Positions 27,430 through 37,241 of a stretch of 64,000 bases of DNA are shown piece after piece. The position numbers and the translations under genes were made by a program. The DNA comes from Candidatus Melainabacteria bacterium MEL.A1 (lineage in GTDB: Bacteria > Cyanobacteriota > Vampirovibrionia > Gastranaerophilales > Gastranaerophilaceae), in NCBI GenBank assembly GCA_001765415.1, contig CP017245.1:1803337-1867336 (forward strand), given 5' to 3'. How positions within the stretch are numbered: position 1 is the stretch's first letter; the number at the start of each line of letters is the position of its first letter. The notes beneath the pieces are model-generated. The model did no database searches, was not told the DNA's origin, and saw only the letters and a list, made by a program, of their open reading frames with translations.

Positions 27430-28593
27430 TTATTTATTATACTCTTTAAACAATTCTGTCAAAAGTTCGTGACCTTTTAGAATTGTTTTGTATTCCAAAT
27501 ATTCATTTTTTGAGTGCATATTGCAAACAGTAGCAAGTCCTATTAAGTACGGAATAAATTTTTCATTATTTGCATTTGTTTTGTTTGCGTAAATATGGGT
27601 TTCAGCTCCAGCGTGGAATGAAGTTATATCAGGCTTTACTCCAACTTTGTTTGCTGCCGCTTCAAAAATTGTTGGAATATAGTCATCATCAACTTTTTCA
27701 AATGGAGGTAGATGTTCTTCAAATTCAACCGTTGCTTTTGCTATTTCTTTGTTTTTGATGTTAAATTCGTCAACAGTCAAAGTCATTTTGCTTTTTAGTT
27801 CTTCTTCTTTTTTTCTGCTAGAACTTCTTATTGAATAATTTGCTTGTGCATCAGTATTGATAATATTTGTAACTTTTATATCGCCTGCTGAAATTCCGCC
27901 GATGTTACAAGAAGTTACGACATGCCCGTCTTCTTCATAAAAAACACCTTGTGGTAAATCAGAAATCAAATCTGCAATCAATTTTGCCGCATTTGCACGT
28001 TTTTTGTCGCCGATATCAATTCCTGAGTGACCACCTTTAAAACTATGTACTTTAAATTTTGCTAAAGTATAACTAGCACCGGAAATTTCACATTGTCCCA
28101 GTGTATCGCTATCTAAAACAAGTACGTATTTTGAGTTGAAATTTTTAAGGTTTGCATTGCGAATACCAGAAAGATTATTTTCTTCATCACGAGTAAACAT
28201 AACTTCCAAACCACCGTGTTTCATGTCACTATGTGCAAGCTCTTTTGCAAAAAGTAAAGCATTTGCAACGCCAGCTTTGTCATCACCTCCGAGAGTTCTT
28301 CCCTCAGCGTGAATATTGTCGTTTTCATCAAGATAAGTCTTAACAGGGCTATCATCACCGATTACATCCATATGAGCAGAAAGCATCATTGGAGCTTTTG
28401 TTTGGTCTGTTGCTGGAATATTGATAACAACATTTCCAAAATCATCAAGTTTGCAACTTATTTCATTTTTATCACAATAATTTTTTATCCATTCTGCAAC
28501 TTTTTCTTCGTGCATTGATGGGGATGGAACTTCTGCCAAGTTGCAAAATAGGTCAATAAGTTCATAATCTTTTCTTATTTTTTCAATAGTCAT
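27430..28593 (-). CDS. PepT-like M20-family metallopeptidase
   Basis: A zinc aminopeptidase of the M20 superfamily, PepT-like group. Metal ligands are seen in SAHMDVIGD, GRTLGGDDKAGVA, TRDEENNLSG and VLDSDT, with HAGAETH near the C-terminus. A lid domain (SFKGGHSGIDIG to about residue 285) supports the M20 dimer type. 387 aa is full length. Likely removes N-terminal residues from small peptides in the cytoplasm. Confidence 0.88.
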   Translation of the reverse strand: MTIEKIRKDYELIDLFCNLAEVPSPSMHEEKVAEWIKNYCDKNEISCKLDDFGNVVINIPATDQTKAPMMLSAHMDVIGDDSPVKTYLDENDNIHAEGRTLGGDDKAGVANALLFAKELAHSDMKHGGLEVMFTRDEENNLSGIRNANLKNFNSKYVLVLDSDTLGQCEISGASYTLAKFKVHSFKGGHSGIDIGDKKRANAAKLIADLISDLPQGVFYEEDGHVVTSCNIGGISAGDIKVTNIINTDAQANYSIRSSSRKKEEELKSKMTLTVDEFNIKNKEIAKATVEFEEHLPPFEKVDDDYIPTIFEAAANKVGVKPDITSFHAGAETHIYANKTNANNEKFIPYLIGLATVCNMHSKNEYLEYKTILKGHELLTELFKEYNK

Positions 28594-28675
28594 ATAAAAT
28601 CCTCTCTACTGTGTATAATTCAAATTTTTACAGTTTTATTGTAGCATTTTTTTTTACTTTTGCAAGAGGGAGAAA

Positions 28676-28800
28676 GTTGGTGTGGTAAAATAATTAGCAT
28701 CCACCTATGTCCTCACTCATTAGGGAGGAATTAATTGCATGTCATTACGAGGAGCGGTGCTACGTAGTAATCGCATTCATAATGAAACTGACTATGCCTC
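28676..28800. repeat. Decayed repeat B plus repeat A
   Basis: The 222-base gap contains a degenerate B element (GCATCCACC...TCCTCACTCATTAGGGAGGA) followed by a plus-strand A element starting GTCATTACGAGGAGCGGTGC at 28741. Apart from these the gap holds an AT-rich promoter region for the peptidase gene. Confidence 0.55.
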
Positions 28801-28815
28801 TTGGCTTCTATGCTT

Positions 28816-31200
28816 CTAATTTATATCCACTATACTTACACCATCGCCGCCTTCTGTGTCTTCCCCAACCCTCCATTTTGCAACATACGGGGATGTTGAC
28901 AAGAAATCCCTTACTGCGGATTTTAAAGCGCCTGTTCCGTGTCCGTGTATAATTGTAACTGATGCAAGATTTGCAAGGCTTGCTTTGTCAAGATAAAACT
29001 CCAAGCTATCAAGTGCATCTTCAACTTTGTAACCTCTTAAATCGAGGGTGTTAGAGATGCTTGTTTTTCGAAGTTCAAAGTTCTCAAAAGAACTTGGCCG
29101 ATATACATTTTCTTTCTTTTCGTAAATAGCGTCATAAGGTGCAAGTTTATTAGTTTTAATTTTGGTTTTGAAATTTCCCATTTGGACAAGAACATTTTCG
29201 TTTTTGTCAGGTAGTGAAAGAAGTGTAACAGGTTGGTTCATTTCTTTTAGAATTAATTTATCCCCTGTTTTAATGTTATTCCAATCAATGTTCTCGTATT
29301 GTTGTTTTTCGTCGTATTCAGCCAATTTGCTTCTGAATTTTTGTTCTGTTTGAGCAAGTCGAGCGTAAGAACGGCGGGCAATTTTTTCTGATTTTTCACG
29401 TCTTAATTCCTCAAGAATATGTTTGATTTCTGCTTTTACTTCTAGCAATTCACGATCAAATTTGTCTTTAATAATTTTTACTGTTTTTTTCTTGTCTTTT
29501 TTTATTTGTGCAAGCGAATCTTCGTATTCGGATTTAAGACTTTCTGAGGTTTCTTTCAATTCTTCTGCTTGTTCAAGATTTTGAGCCAATTTGGCTTGGG
29601 TTTCTTGTAACTTTTCAACAACAAGAATTGACGGGTCTTTTGTTGAAACAACAATGTTTTTTGCTTTGTCTGTTATTTCTTTATCTAATCCCAAATTTGC
29701 AGCAATTGAGATTGCATTACTTAGTCCAGGAATACCGATTAAGAGTTTGTATGTCGGTTTTAAAGTTGTTGTGTTAAATTCAACAGAGGCGTTTTTAAAG
29801 TATGGGTTTGTGTATTCAAGTGCTTTTAATTCCCCATAGTGTGTTGTTACTGTTGAAATTACCCCTTTTTCTGCTAATTTTTCTAAAATAACTTGTGCCA
29901 AAACTGCACCTTCTACCGGATCGGTTCCTGCACAGATTTCGTCTAACAAAACAAAAGATTTATCATTGCTTTGTTTTAGAATTTCGATGATATTTGTCAT
30001 GTGGGCAGAGAATGTTGATAGATTTTGCAAGATACTTTGATCATCTCCTATATCAGCAAAAACATTTTCAAACGGATAAACTTTTGCAGCTGTGCAGGGT
30101 AAAAACATTCCGCTTTTTGACATTAAAATAAACAAACCGATTGTTTTAATTGTTACTGTTTTGCCACCAGTGTTAGAACCTGTAATAATTACAGATTTAT
30201 AATCCTTTCCGATTTCAAAGTTGTTTGTAACTACATTTTCTACATTACTGATTAAAAGCGGATGTTTCATATTTTCAAATTCTACAAACTTATGTGTAAC
30301 TATTTCTGGTTCAATTGCATGAAGTTTTACGGCATAGCGAGCTTTGGCAAAGTGATAATCTATAGTTGCAAGTATTTGTTCTGATAGGGCAAGTTCTTTT
30401 ATTTCATTTTTTACAAGTGAGGTCAAGCCTGATAAAATTTTAACCATTTCAGAATGAATATTGGCTTTAATCTCTCGGATTTTGTTGTTTAGAGGAACTA
30501 TTTGTTCAGGCTCAATATAGAATGTTTTACTTGTTGCAGAAACGTCGTGAACAATTCCCGGTACTTTGCTTTTTGAAGATGCCATTACTTGAAAAACAAT
30601 TCTATCATCTCTTGTTGTATATATATTTTCTTGTAAGTGTTTTGAAAAACTTGCAGAATTTAACAACGCATTTACAGTTGTTTTTAAATTCTTTTCGTTA
30701 TCCCTTAAAGATGCGTACAAGTTTTTTAATTCTTGCGTTGCATCAGGTCGGATATTTAGATTTTCATCAAAAGTTCCAAATATTTTGTCTTCGAGTTGCT
30801 TATCAGTTAGGAGATTTTGTGCAGCGTTTCTCAAGATAGACATCATTGTTAAATTGTCTGATAAAAATTTTTTTACTAATCTTGATGTTTTCAGGGTTTT
30901 GGCGATATCAATTAATTCATCTTCTGCAAGATAGCTAACCCCCATATTCTTTTGGATTTGTGCAATATTTGCGACAAATTCTATCGGAATATCGTTCGGA
31001 ATATCAAGAACTTGTTTGGCTTCACGAGTACATTGTAGTTCATTCTTGATTTTTACAATGTCGTCAAATGGTGTTATATTTAAGCAAATTTCTTTACTCT
31101 GTTTAGTTTTCGCAAAATTTGCAAGTTGTTCTTTTATTTTGTCAAATTCAAGTGATTTTAAGCTTTTTTCAATAGTATTCATAAGATTATTAAAGGACAA
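28816..31200 (-). CDS. mutS2: MutS2 family ATPase/endonuclease
   Basis: MutS-like protein of the MutS2 type, linked to suppression of recombination and to rescue of collided ribosomes. Walker A GSNTGGKTVTIKT and Walker B VLLDEICAGTDP with TVTTHYGELK identify the ATPase; it is followed by a long coiled coil (about residues 515-625), a KOW-like region (about 635-690) and a C-terminal Smr nuclease domain with LDLRGYKVEDAL and IIHGHGTGAL. 794 aa is full length. No N-terminal mismatch-recognition domain, as expected for MutS2. Confidence 0.94.
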   Translation of the reverse strand: MSFNNLMNTIEKSLKSLEFDKIKEQLANFAKTKQSKEICLNITPFDDIVKIKNELQCTREAKQVLDIPNDIPIEFVANIAQIQKNMGVSYLAEDELIDIAKTLKTSRLVKKFLSDNLTMMSILRNAAQNLLTDKQLEDKIFGTFDENLNIRPDATQELKNLYASLRDNEKNLKTTVNALLNSASFSKHLQENIYTTRDDRIVFQVMASSKSKVPGIVHDVSATSKTFYIEPEQIVPLNNKIREIKANIHSEMVKILSGLTSLVKNEIKELALSEQILATIDYHFAKARYAVKLHAIEPEIVTHKFVEFENMKHPLLISNVENVVTNNFEIGKDYKSVIITGSNTGGKTVTIKTIGLFILMSKSGMFLPCTAAKVYPFENVFADIGDDQSILQNLSTFSAHMTNIIEILKQSNDKSFVLLDEICAGTDPVEGAVLAQVILEKLAEKGVISTVTTHYGELKALEYTNPYFKNASVEFNTTTLKPTYKLLIGIPGLSNAISIAANLGLDKEITDKAKNIVVSTKDPSILVVEKLQETQAKLAQNLEQAEELKETSESLKSEYEDSLAQIKKDKKKTVKIIKDKFDRELLEVKAEIKHILEELRREKSEKIARRSYARLAQTEQKFRSKLAEYDEKQQYENIDWNNIKTGDKLILKEMNQPVTLLSLPDKNENVLVQMGNFKTKIKTNKLAPYDAIYEKKENVYRPSSFENFELRKTSISNTLDLRGYKVEDALDSLEFYLDKASLANLASVTIIHGHGTGALKSAVRDFLSTSPYVAKWRVGEDTEGGDGVSIVDIN

Positions 31201-31304
31201 TAACGCCTCAATTACAATGAATTATTAACTTTTTTTGATTTATTTGCACTAAATATTTTTTAAAGTAAAATACTGATATAAGAGAAGAGTAAGAAGGTGA
31301 AATT

Positions 31305-32675
31305 ATGGCTATAGAAAGACAACGTGTAAAAGAGCAAGATAAAATGCAAAGAAGACACAATTTTGATCCTGTTGAAAGCAATTTGACAGATGAACAGGTA
31401 AAGTTGGAAGCTTCAAGATGTTTACACTGTAAAAATCCTAGATGCGTTCAAGGCTGTCCGGTAAATATTCAAATTCCTGATTTTATTCAAGCGATAAAAG
31501 AAGGTAATCTCGATAAAGCAGGTGAAATTATTCGCCAAACCAGTATGTTACCATCTGTTTGTGGTAGAGTTTGCCCTCAAGAAAGACAGTGTGAAGGTCA
31601 ATGTGTTTTGGGTATTAAAGGAGAAGCAGTTGCGATTGGTGCATTAGAAAGATATGTTGGTGATAATACGAAAGCTGAAATTCCGGAAATTAAACCCTCT
31701 GGTAAAAAAGTTGCCGTAATTGGCTCAGGATGTGCCGGCATGACAGCTGCTTGTGATTTGAGAAAAGCAGGTCATGATGTAGAAGTTTTTGAGGCTTTGC
31801 ACGAATTAGGCGGTGTTTTAAGGTACGGCATTCCTCCATTTAGACTTCCTAGAACAATTCTTGATAAAGAAATTAATAATCTTGAAAAAATGGGTGTAAT
31901 TTTCCATAAAAACGTAGTTGTTGGTAAATCTATTACTCTTGAACAGTTGAAAGAAGATGGATTTGATGCAATATTTATTTGTTCTGGTGCTGGCTTGCCA
32001 AAGATGTTGAATGTTGAAGGTGAAAACTTAAACGGTGTTTTCTCTGCAAATGAATTTTTGACTCGTGTAAATCTTATGCACGCCGGACAAGAAAATAGTA
32101 CAACACCGTTAAGAGTTGGTAAAAAAGCCGCAATTTTTGGCGGTGGTAATGTTGCTATGGATGCAGCAAGAACAGCTGTAAGAGTTGGTTTTGACGAAGT
32201 TTATATTATTTATCGTAGAACTGAAAAAGAACTTCCGGCTCGTTTAGAGGAAATTAGGCACGCTAAAGAAGAGGGTATTATATTCAAATTCTTGTATGCC
32301 CCAAAAGAAATTTTAGGTGAAAATGGCTACGTTAAGGGTGTTGAACTTGAAATAATGGAGCTTGGCGAACCTGATGAATCAGGTAGGCGCAGACCTGTTT
32401 CTACAGGAAAAACAGAAATTATGGATTTGGATACTGTAATTGTTGCTTTAGGTACCGGTCCAAATCCGATTATCCAAAGATCTGCACAAGCAGAAGGTAT
32501 GGATATTGTTACCGATAAAAAAGGTTATATTGTTGTTGATGGTGAAACAAGATGCACAAATATCCCAACTGTTTATGCCGGAGGAGATGTTGCACCTGTT
32601 GGAGCTTCAAATGCAATCAATGCAATGGGCGCAGGTAAAAAAGCCGCTAAAGCGATTAATGAGTTGTTGAAATAG
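31305..32675 (+). CDS. GltD/NfnB-type NADPH oxidoreductase (glutamate synthase small-subunit-like)
   Basis: FAD/NADPH protein with N-terminal Cys clusters (CLHCKNPRCVQGCPVNI; CGRVCPQERQCEGQC) for two 4Fe-4S centres, FAD-binding VAVIGSGCAGMTAACDLRKAG and a second Rossmann motif IFGGGNVAMDAART, and the C-terminal YAGGDVAPVGASNA. The 456-residue homotetramer-type GltA/GltD and NfnB are close relatives. No large glutamate synthase subunit and no NfnA are adjacent, so the partner is unknown. AAGAAGGTG is 7 nt before the ATG. Confidence 0.85.
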   Translation: MAIERQRVKEQDKMQRRHNFDPVESNLTDEQVKLEASRCLHCKNPRCVQGCPVNIQIPDFIQAIKEGNLDKAGEIIRQTSMLPSVCGRVCPQERQCEGQCVLGIKGEAVAIGALERYVGDNTKAEIPEIKPSGKKVAVIGSGCAGMTAACDLRKAGHDVEVFEALHELGGVLRYGIPPFRLPRTILDKEINNLEKMGVIFHKNVVVGKSITLEQLKEDGFDAIFICSGAGLPKMLNVEGENLNGVFSANEFLTRVNLMHAGQENSTTPLRVGKKAAIFGGGNVAMDAARTAVRVGFDEVYIIYRRTEKELPARLEEIRHAKEEGIIFKFLYAPKEILGENGYVKGVELEIMELGEPDESGRRRPVSTGKTEIMDLDTVIVALGTGPNPIIQRSAQAEGMDIVTDKKGYIVVDGETRCTNIPTVYAGGDVAPVGASNAINAMGAGKKAAKAINELLK

Positions 32676-32681
32676 TTGAAT

Positions 32682-32704
32682 TGTGAAAGGTGAGAAGTGA
32701 AAAG
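32682..32704 (+). repeat. Repeat C-like unit at a gene start
   Basis: GTGAAAGGTGAGAAGTGAAAAG resembles the tandem GTGAGAAGTGA units near 63.75 kb. It supplies both the ribosome binding site (AAAGGTGAG) and the GTG start of the following gene. Confidence 0.4.
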
Positions 32705-33578
32705 TTTCAATGCAAAGAAAATATTTAGTTTATTTGTTGCAACACTGCTTTTTTCTTCTCATTGTTTTGCATTTGAGTTAGATACATCTGTTGATGAAGA
32801 AATTCGGAAAAATTATAATCCATCAGCATTAGAACAGAATTTGCCGGTTTTGCCAAAAACTGCACCATCTCAATCAACAACGACTACGACTACAAATAAA
32901 ACAACTCCTGCTGTGCCAAAAACTCAACCGGTTTCACAACCTTCCAAACCGCAACTTGTCATTAAAAAAATGGATAATGATTATAAGTTTGATAAATCAA
33001 CCGCAATCAGAATTAAAAAAGGTACAAGGTTTAGAGTTAAGTCAAATTGTGTTATATCAGATTATCAAAAAGAAGGAACCCGAGTTTCGTTTACTTCTAT
33101 AAAACCTGTTACACAAAGATATATAACAATTAATGAAGGTACTAAATTTACTGCAGTTGTGGAAAATTCTCACTTACCACAATATACAGGAAATGGTGGT
33201 TTGATAGTTTTGATGGTTGATGGAATAGTTGTTAACGGTTCTACAAAAAGTGTTCATGCCAAAATTACGAAAGCAAACTTAAAAAAAGTTTTTCTTAATA
33301 ATATAAAAGGAAAAAGAGGCTATATAAAAGGAATTTCTACTCAAGTTGATAAGGGTGAAAACTTCTACAAAAAAACTCGCAGAACATCAGCAAAACTTGC
33401 AGATAATCCTGTTGGATTAATTATAGCTCCTATTCCAACGATTTTTGGTGCAGTTATTTATTCTATAAATCTTGTTGGTTCGCCTATTTTTGCAATTTGG
33501 GCAAAAGGTTCAAGAATATCAATTCCGGCAGGTTCTGAGTTTGAAATTAAGTTGTTGGAAGATGTCTATTTGCAATAG
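32697..33578 (+). CDS. Secreted protein of unknown function (293 aa)
   Basis: Not recognised. A signal peptide (MKSFNAKKIFSLFVATLLFS, ending near HCFA) is followed by a Thr/Pro/Gln-rich linker (about residues 55-85) and a beta-rich domain (about 90-190) with a short repeated pattern (AIRIKKGTRFRVKS, ITINEGTKFTAVVE). A hydrophobic stretch near 235-265 may be a membrane helix, and a final beta segment (ISIPAGSEFEIKL) repeats the earlier pattern. GTG start with AAAGGTGAG upstream. Probably periplasmic or outer-membrane-associated. Confidence 0.75.
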   Translation: MKSFNAKKIFSLFVATLLFSSHCFAFELDTSVDEEIRKNYNPSALEQNLPVLPKTAPSQSTTTTTTNKTTPAVPKTQPVSQPSKPQLVIKKMDNDYKFDKSTAIRIKKGTRFRVKSNCVISDYQKEGTRVSFTSIKPVTQRYITINEGTKFTAVVENSHLPQYTGNGGLIVLMVDGIVVNGSTKSVHAKITKANLKKVFLNNIKGKRGYIKGISTQVDKGENFYKKTRRTSAKLADNPVGLIIAPIPTIFGAVIYSINLVGSPIFAIWAKGSRISIPAGSEFEIKLLEDVYLQ

Positions 33579-33634
33579 TCAAAATCTGAAAATTTATTCT
33601 CGGTATTAGTTTTTTTATTAATATTTTTGTGGTA

Positions 33635-33663
33635 TTGTTTAATATTATAATTTGTTTTATAAT
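33635..33663 (+). promoter_or_regulatory. Promoter for the pyrophosphatase gene
   Basis: TTGTTT, exactly 17 nt spacer, then TATAAT. Transcription would start near 33670, with AAGGAGAG at 33712-33719 shortly before the ATG. Confidence 0.6.
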
Positions 33664-33721
33664 ATGTTTATCAGTTAAGTAATTAATAAGTAGGACAACT
33701 TGTATAAAAAAAGGAGAGATT

Positions 33722-36145
33722 ATGATTAAAAAGTTGACTTCTCCAAAGGCATTGATGGCTCTTTTTGCTACATTGCTAATGGGCATTTCGCCTGCTCTTG
33801 CAAGCGAAGCTGATTTGGTTGTTCCGAGTATCAAGGCTGTTAATTCAGATTTCTTTATGTTATTGGTTGCAGGAATTCTTATTTCTGTTGCTGGCTTGAT
33901 ATTTGGATTTATCGAATTTTTTAGAATTAAAAAACTAGATGTTCACACATCTATGGCTGAAGTAGGAAACACAATTTTTGAAACTTGTAAAACTTATCTT
34001 ATTCAACAAGGTAAATTCTTATTTGTTTTGGAAGTTTTGATTGGTCTTTGTATCGCTTTCTACTTCGGATATTTGCAACATATGCCTTTATCACACGTAT
34101 TGATTATCTTGGGATGGTCAGTAATTGGTATTTTAGGCTCTTATGCAGTTGCTTGGTTTGGTATTAGAATGAATACTTTGGCTAATGCTAGAACTGCTTT
34201 CGTTTCTTTAAAAGGAAATCCTTTGAATATCTTGAATATTCCGTTGAAAGCAGGTATGTCAATTGGTGTTTGTCTTGTATCAGTTGAACTTATTTTGATG
34301 TTGACAATTTTGTTATTCGTTCCAGGTGAAATTGCAGGTGCTTGTTTCATCGGCTTTGCAATTGGTGAATCTTTGGGTGCTTCTGCTCTTCGTGTTGCAG
34401 GTGGTATTTTTACAAAAATTGCTGATATCGGTTCTGACTTGATGAAAATTCAATTTGGTATCAAAGAAGATGACCCTAGAAATCCTGGTGTAATTGCTGA
34501 CTGTACTGGTGATAACGCTGGTGACTCTGTTGGCCCTACTGCCGATGGTTTTGAAACTTATGGTGTAACTGGTGTTGCTCTTGTTTCATTTATCTTGTTG
34601 GCAGTTGTTGGCAAAGAAAATCAAGTTCAATTATTGACTTGGATTTTCGTAATGAGATTCTTAATGATTGTAACTTCTGTAGTTGCATACTGGATTAATG
34701 GCGTAGCTGACAAAATCTATGCTGCTAAAACAAATAAATTTGACTTTGAAAAACCGTTAACAAACCTTGTTTGGTTAACTTCTATTTTGTCAATCGCAAT
34801 GACTTTCGGCGTAAGCCACTGGTTGTTGGCTGATATGGGTAACAATTTATGGTTAGTTCTTTCAGCAATCATTTCTTGTGGTACTTTAGGCGCTGCTTTG
34901 ATTCCTGAATTTACTAAAATATTCACTTCTCCAAAAGCAAAACACACAGAAGAAGTTGTTACTGCTTCTCGTGAAGGTGGATCTTCATTAACAATTCTTT
35001 CAGGTATTGTTTCTGGTAATATGTCAGCATTCTGGATTGGTATGGTAATCGTACTATTGATGGGACTTGCTTATGTAGCTTCTCTTCATATTCCAGATGC
35101 AGTTATGATTTACCCATCTGTATTTGCATTTGGGTTGGTAGCGTTCGGTTTCTTAGGAATGGGACCTGTTACTATCGCAGTTGATTCTTATGGACCAGTT
35201 ACTGATAACGCTCAATCAGTTTATGAATTATCTTTAATTGAAGATATTCCTAATGTTGGAGAAGAAATCGAAAAAGAATACGGTTTCAAACCTGATTTTG
35301 AAAACGCTAAAAAATACTTAGAAGAAAATGATGGTGCTGGTAACACATTCAAAGCAACTTCAAAACCGGTATTAATCGGTACTGCAGTTGTTGGTGCTAC
35401 TACAATGATTTTCTCATTGATTTTGGTTATCAAATCTACTTTGGGTATTGAACCTGAAATGATTTTGAATATGTTGAACCCTTACACATTACTAGGTTTC
35501 TTATCTGGTGGTGCAGTAATTTATTGGTTCTCAGGTGCATCTATGCAAGCTGTAACAACAGGTGCATATTCTGCAACTGAATATATCAAAGATAATATCA
35601 AATTGGATGATGAATCTTCTAAGAGTGCAAATGTTGCAAATTCAAAAGAAGTTGTAAAAATTTGTACACAATATGCTCAAAAAGGTATGGTAAATATCTT
35701 TATCGCATTGTTCGCATTTGCTTTAGCATTTGCTTGTTTGTCAGCACCGTCTTGTACAACATCAGCTCCTGTAGCATTCTTTGTAAGCTACTTAATTGCA
35801 ATTGCTGTATTTGGTTTGTTCCAAGCTGTATTTATGGCAAACGCTGGTGGATGTTGGGATAACGCTAAGAAAATCGTTGAAGTTGATTTGCAAGAAAAGG
35901 GTACACCGCTACACGAAGCAACTGTTGTTGGTGATACGGTAGGTGATCCATTCAAAGATACTTCTTCAGTTGCAATGAACCCGATTATTAAATTCACTAC
36001 TTTGTTCGGTTTATTGGCAATGGAAATTGCAATCTCAGAAAGCTTTAGAAATATTGCTCCGATTGCAGGATGGATTTTCTTAATTGTTGCATTAATTTTC
36101 GTAATTCGTTCATTCTATGCAATGAGAATTCCAACAAGAAAATAA
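33722..36145 (+). CDS. hppA: Membrane-bound ion-pumping pyrophosphatase
   Basis: Hydrolyses cytoplasmic pyrophosphate and pumps H+ or Na+ across the membrane. About 16 hydrophobic helices carry the active-site loops DPRNPGVIADCTGDNAGDSV, YGPVTDNAQSVYE and GDTVGDPFKDTSSVAMN. GNTFKAT has Lys where K+-dependent members have Ala, which fits the K+-independent type. At 807 aa it is longer than the usual 650-720. The N-terminus looks like a cleavable signal peptide (ALFATLLMGISPALAS). Single-gene unit with its own promoter and terminator. Confidence 0.93.
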   Translation: MIKKLTSPKALMALFATLLMGISPALASEADLVVPSIKAVNSDFFMLLVAGILISVAGLIFGFIEFFRIKKLDVHTSMAEVGNTIFETCKTYLIQQGKFLFVLEVLIGLCIAFYFGYLQHMPLSHVLIILGWSVIGILGSYAVAWFGIRMNTLANARTAFVSLKGNPLNILNIPLKAGMSIGVCLVSVELILMLTILLFVPGEIAGACFIGFAIGESLGASALRVAGGIFTKIADIGSDLMKIQFGIKEDDPRNPGVIADCTGDNAGDSVGPTADGFETYGVTGVALVSFILLAVVGKENQVQLLTWIFVMRFLMIVTSVVAYWINGVADKIYAAKTNKFDFEKPLTNLVWLTSILSIAMTFGVSHWLLADMGNNLWLVLSAIISCGTLGAALIPEFTKIFTSPKAKHTEEVVTASREGGSSLTILSGIVSGNMSAFWIGMVIVLLMGLAYVASLHIPDAVMIYPSVFAFGLVAFGFLGMGPVTIAVDSYGPVTDNAQSVYELSLIEDIPNVGEEIEKEYGFKPDFENAKKYLEENDGAGNTFKATSKPVLIGTAVVGATTMIFSLILVIKSTLGIEPEMILNMLNPYTLLGFLSGGAVIYWFSGASMQAVTTGAYSATEYIKDNIKLDDESSKSANVANSKEVVKICTQYAQKGMVNIFIALFAFALAFACLSAPSCTTSAPVAFFVSYLIAIAVFGLFQAVFMANAGGCWDNAKKIVEVDLQEKGTPLHEATVVGDTVGDPFKDTSSVAMNPIIKFTTLFGLLAMEIAISESFRNIAPIAGWIFLIVALIFVIRSFYAMRIPTRK

Positions 36146-36177
36146 TAATATAGGGAAATGAGTATATCTCATATAAA

Positions 36178-36215
36178 AAAGAAAGATCGTATTTATTAAA
36201 ATACGGTCTTTCTTG
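36178..36215 (+). terminator. Terminator of the pyrophosphatase gene
   Basis: Long stem AAGAAAGATCGTATTT pairing with AAATACGGTCTTTCTT around a three- to four-base loop, followed by a T-rich tail (TTGTTATT). One G-T pair is in the stem. Confidence 0.75.
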
Positions 36216-36256
36216 TTATTATTAAATAAAAAATTGTGAAATGATTTATTAGATAT

Positions 36257-36288
36257 AAAAATCGCCACTAATAATTGTGGCGATTTTA
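36257..36288 (-). terminator. Terminator of the sigma factor gene
   Basis: AAAATCGCCAC-taataatt-GTGGCGATTTT. The perfect 11-bp stem is followed on the minus strand by TTTTTATAT, so it most likely ends the sigma factor transcript, and may also work for readthrough from the plus strand. Confidence 0.75.
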
Positions 36289-36326
36289 AAACCTATTACA
36301 AATAAACACTGAGTATAATTACCTTC

Positions 36327-37241
36327 TTAGTCTACGTATGCAGTTAGTACTTGCTGACCTAACACGGAGAATCTCATTTTTTTTAAAGCTCTTAATTCTG
36401 TTTGACGAATACATTCTTTTGTAACACCATATATATTGCCAATTTCTTCCAATGTCTTTTTGGTGTTATCTTCCAATCCGTAGCGAAGTTTTACTACCTC
36501 TTGTTCACGTTCTTTTAGAGTTGAAATTACATTTAAAATATCTGTTTTTAAGTCTTCAAATTCAACTTCTTGGGTTGCAGAAGCTTTTTTATCTTCAATA
36601 ATATCTGCGATATTCATTTCTTTGCCATCGCTATTTTCAAGTCCGCTTTCAATTGAGATAGTTTTTGAATAAGCATTCAAAAAAGTGTCAATTTTTTCTG
36701 CAGAAATATTCATTCTTTTAGCTACGTCTTCTGTTTTTACTTGTGAATTGCTTTCACGTTCCATTTCTCTTTTCAGTTTTGAAAAACGAGAAAGGGTTTC
36801 TTGAATATAAACAGGAATTTTCATGCAGTGTGATTGCTCCGAAATCGCTTTAAACATTGATTGTTTAATCCACCAACTTGCGTATGTTGCGAATTTGTAG
36901 CCTAATTTGTAGTTGAACTTATCTGCAGCAACCATTAATCCCATATTACCTTCTTGAATAAGGTCTGTCATCGGAAGATTTGACATGTGGATTGCTTTTT
37001 TAGCAATAGTTACGACAAGTTTAAGGTTTGCTTTTATAAGTTGTTTTTTTGCTTGAACGTCCCCTTCTTTTGCTCTTTTTGCTAAATCTTTTTCTTCAGA
37101 AGGTGTAAGTGAACGATAGTCTGAAATTTCTCTGATATAGTTTGATAATACACTGTCATTAGAACCGTCAATAATTTCGTTTTTTGCCGGGTTTGATAAT
37201 TTTGTAACGGTTCTCATTTGGATAGGTGAATTTTTGCTCAT
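36327..37241 (-). CDS. RNA polymerase sigma-70 family factor, RpoD-like (group 2)
   Basis: Sigma factor of 304 aa without region 1.1. Region 1.2 (LSNYIREISDYRSLTPSEE), region 2 (DLIQEGNMGLMVAADKFNYK, FATYASWWIKQSMFKAI), region 3 and region 4 (LRYGLEDNTKKTLEEIGN, then VTKECIRQTELRALKKMR) are all present. Region 2.4 fits recognition of TATAAT-type -10 boxes. The short form and slightly divergent 4.2 helix suggest an alternative group-2 sigma, as cyanobacteria have in several copies, rather than the housekeeping factor. Confidence 0.9.
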   Translation of the reverse strand: MSKNSPIQMRTVTKLSNPAKNEIIDGSNDSVLSNYIREISDYRSLTPSEEKDLAKRAKEGDVQAKKQLIKANLKLVVTIAKKAIHMSNLPMTDLIQEGNMGLMVAADKFNYKLGYKFATYASWWIKQSMFKAISEQSHCMKIPVYIQETLSRFSKLKREMERESNSQVKTEDVAKRMNISAEKIDTFLNAYSKTISIESGLENSDGKEMNIADIIEDKKASATQEVEFEDLKTDILNVISTLKEREQEVVKLRYGLEDNTKKTLEEIGNIYGVTKECIRQTELRALKKMRFSVLGQQVLTAYVD

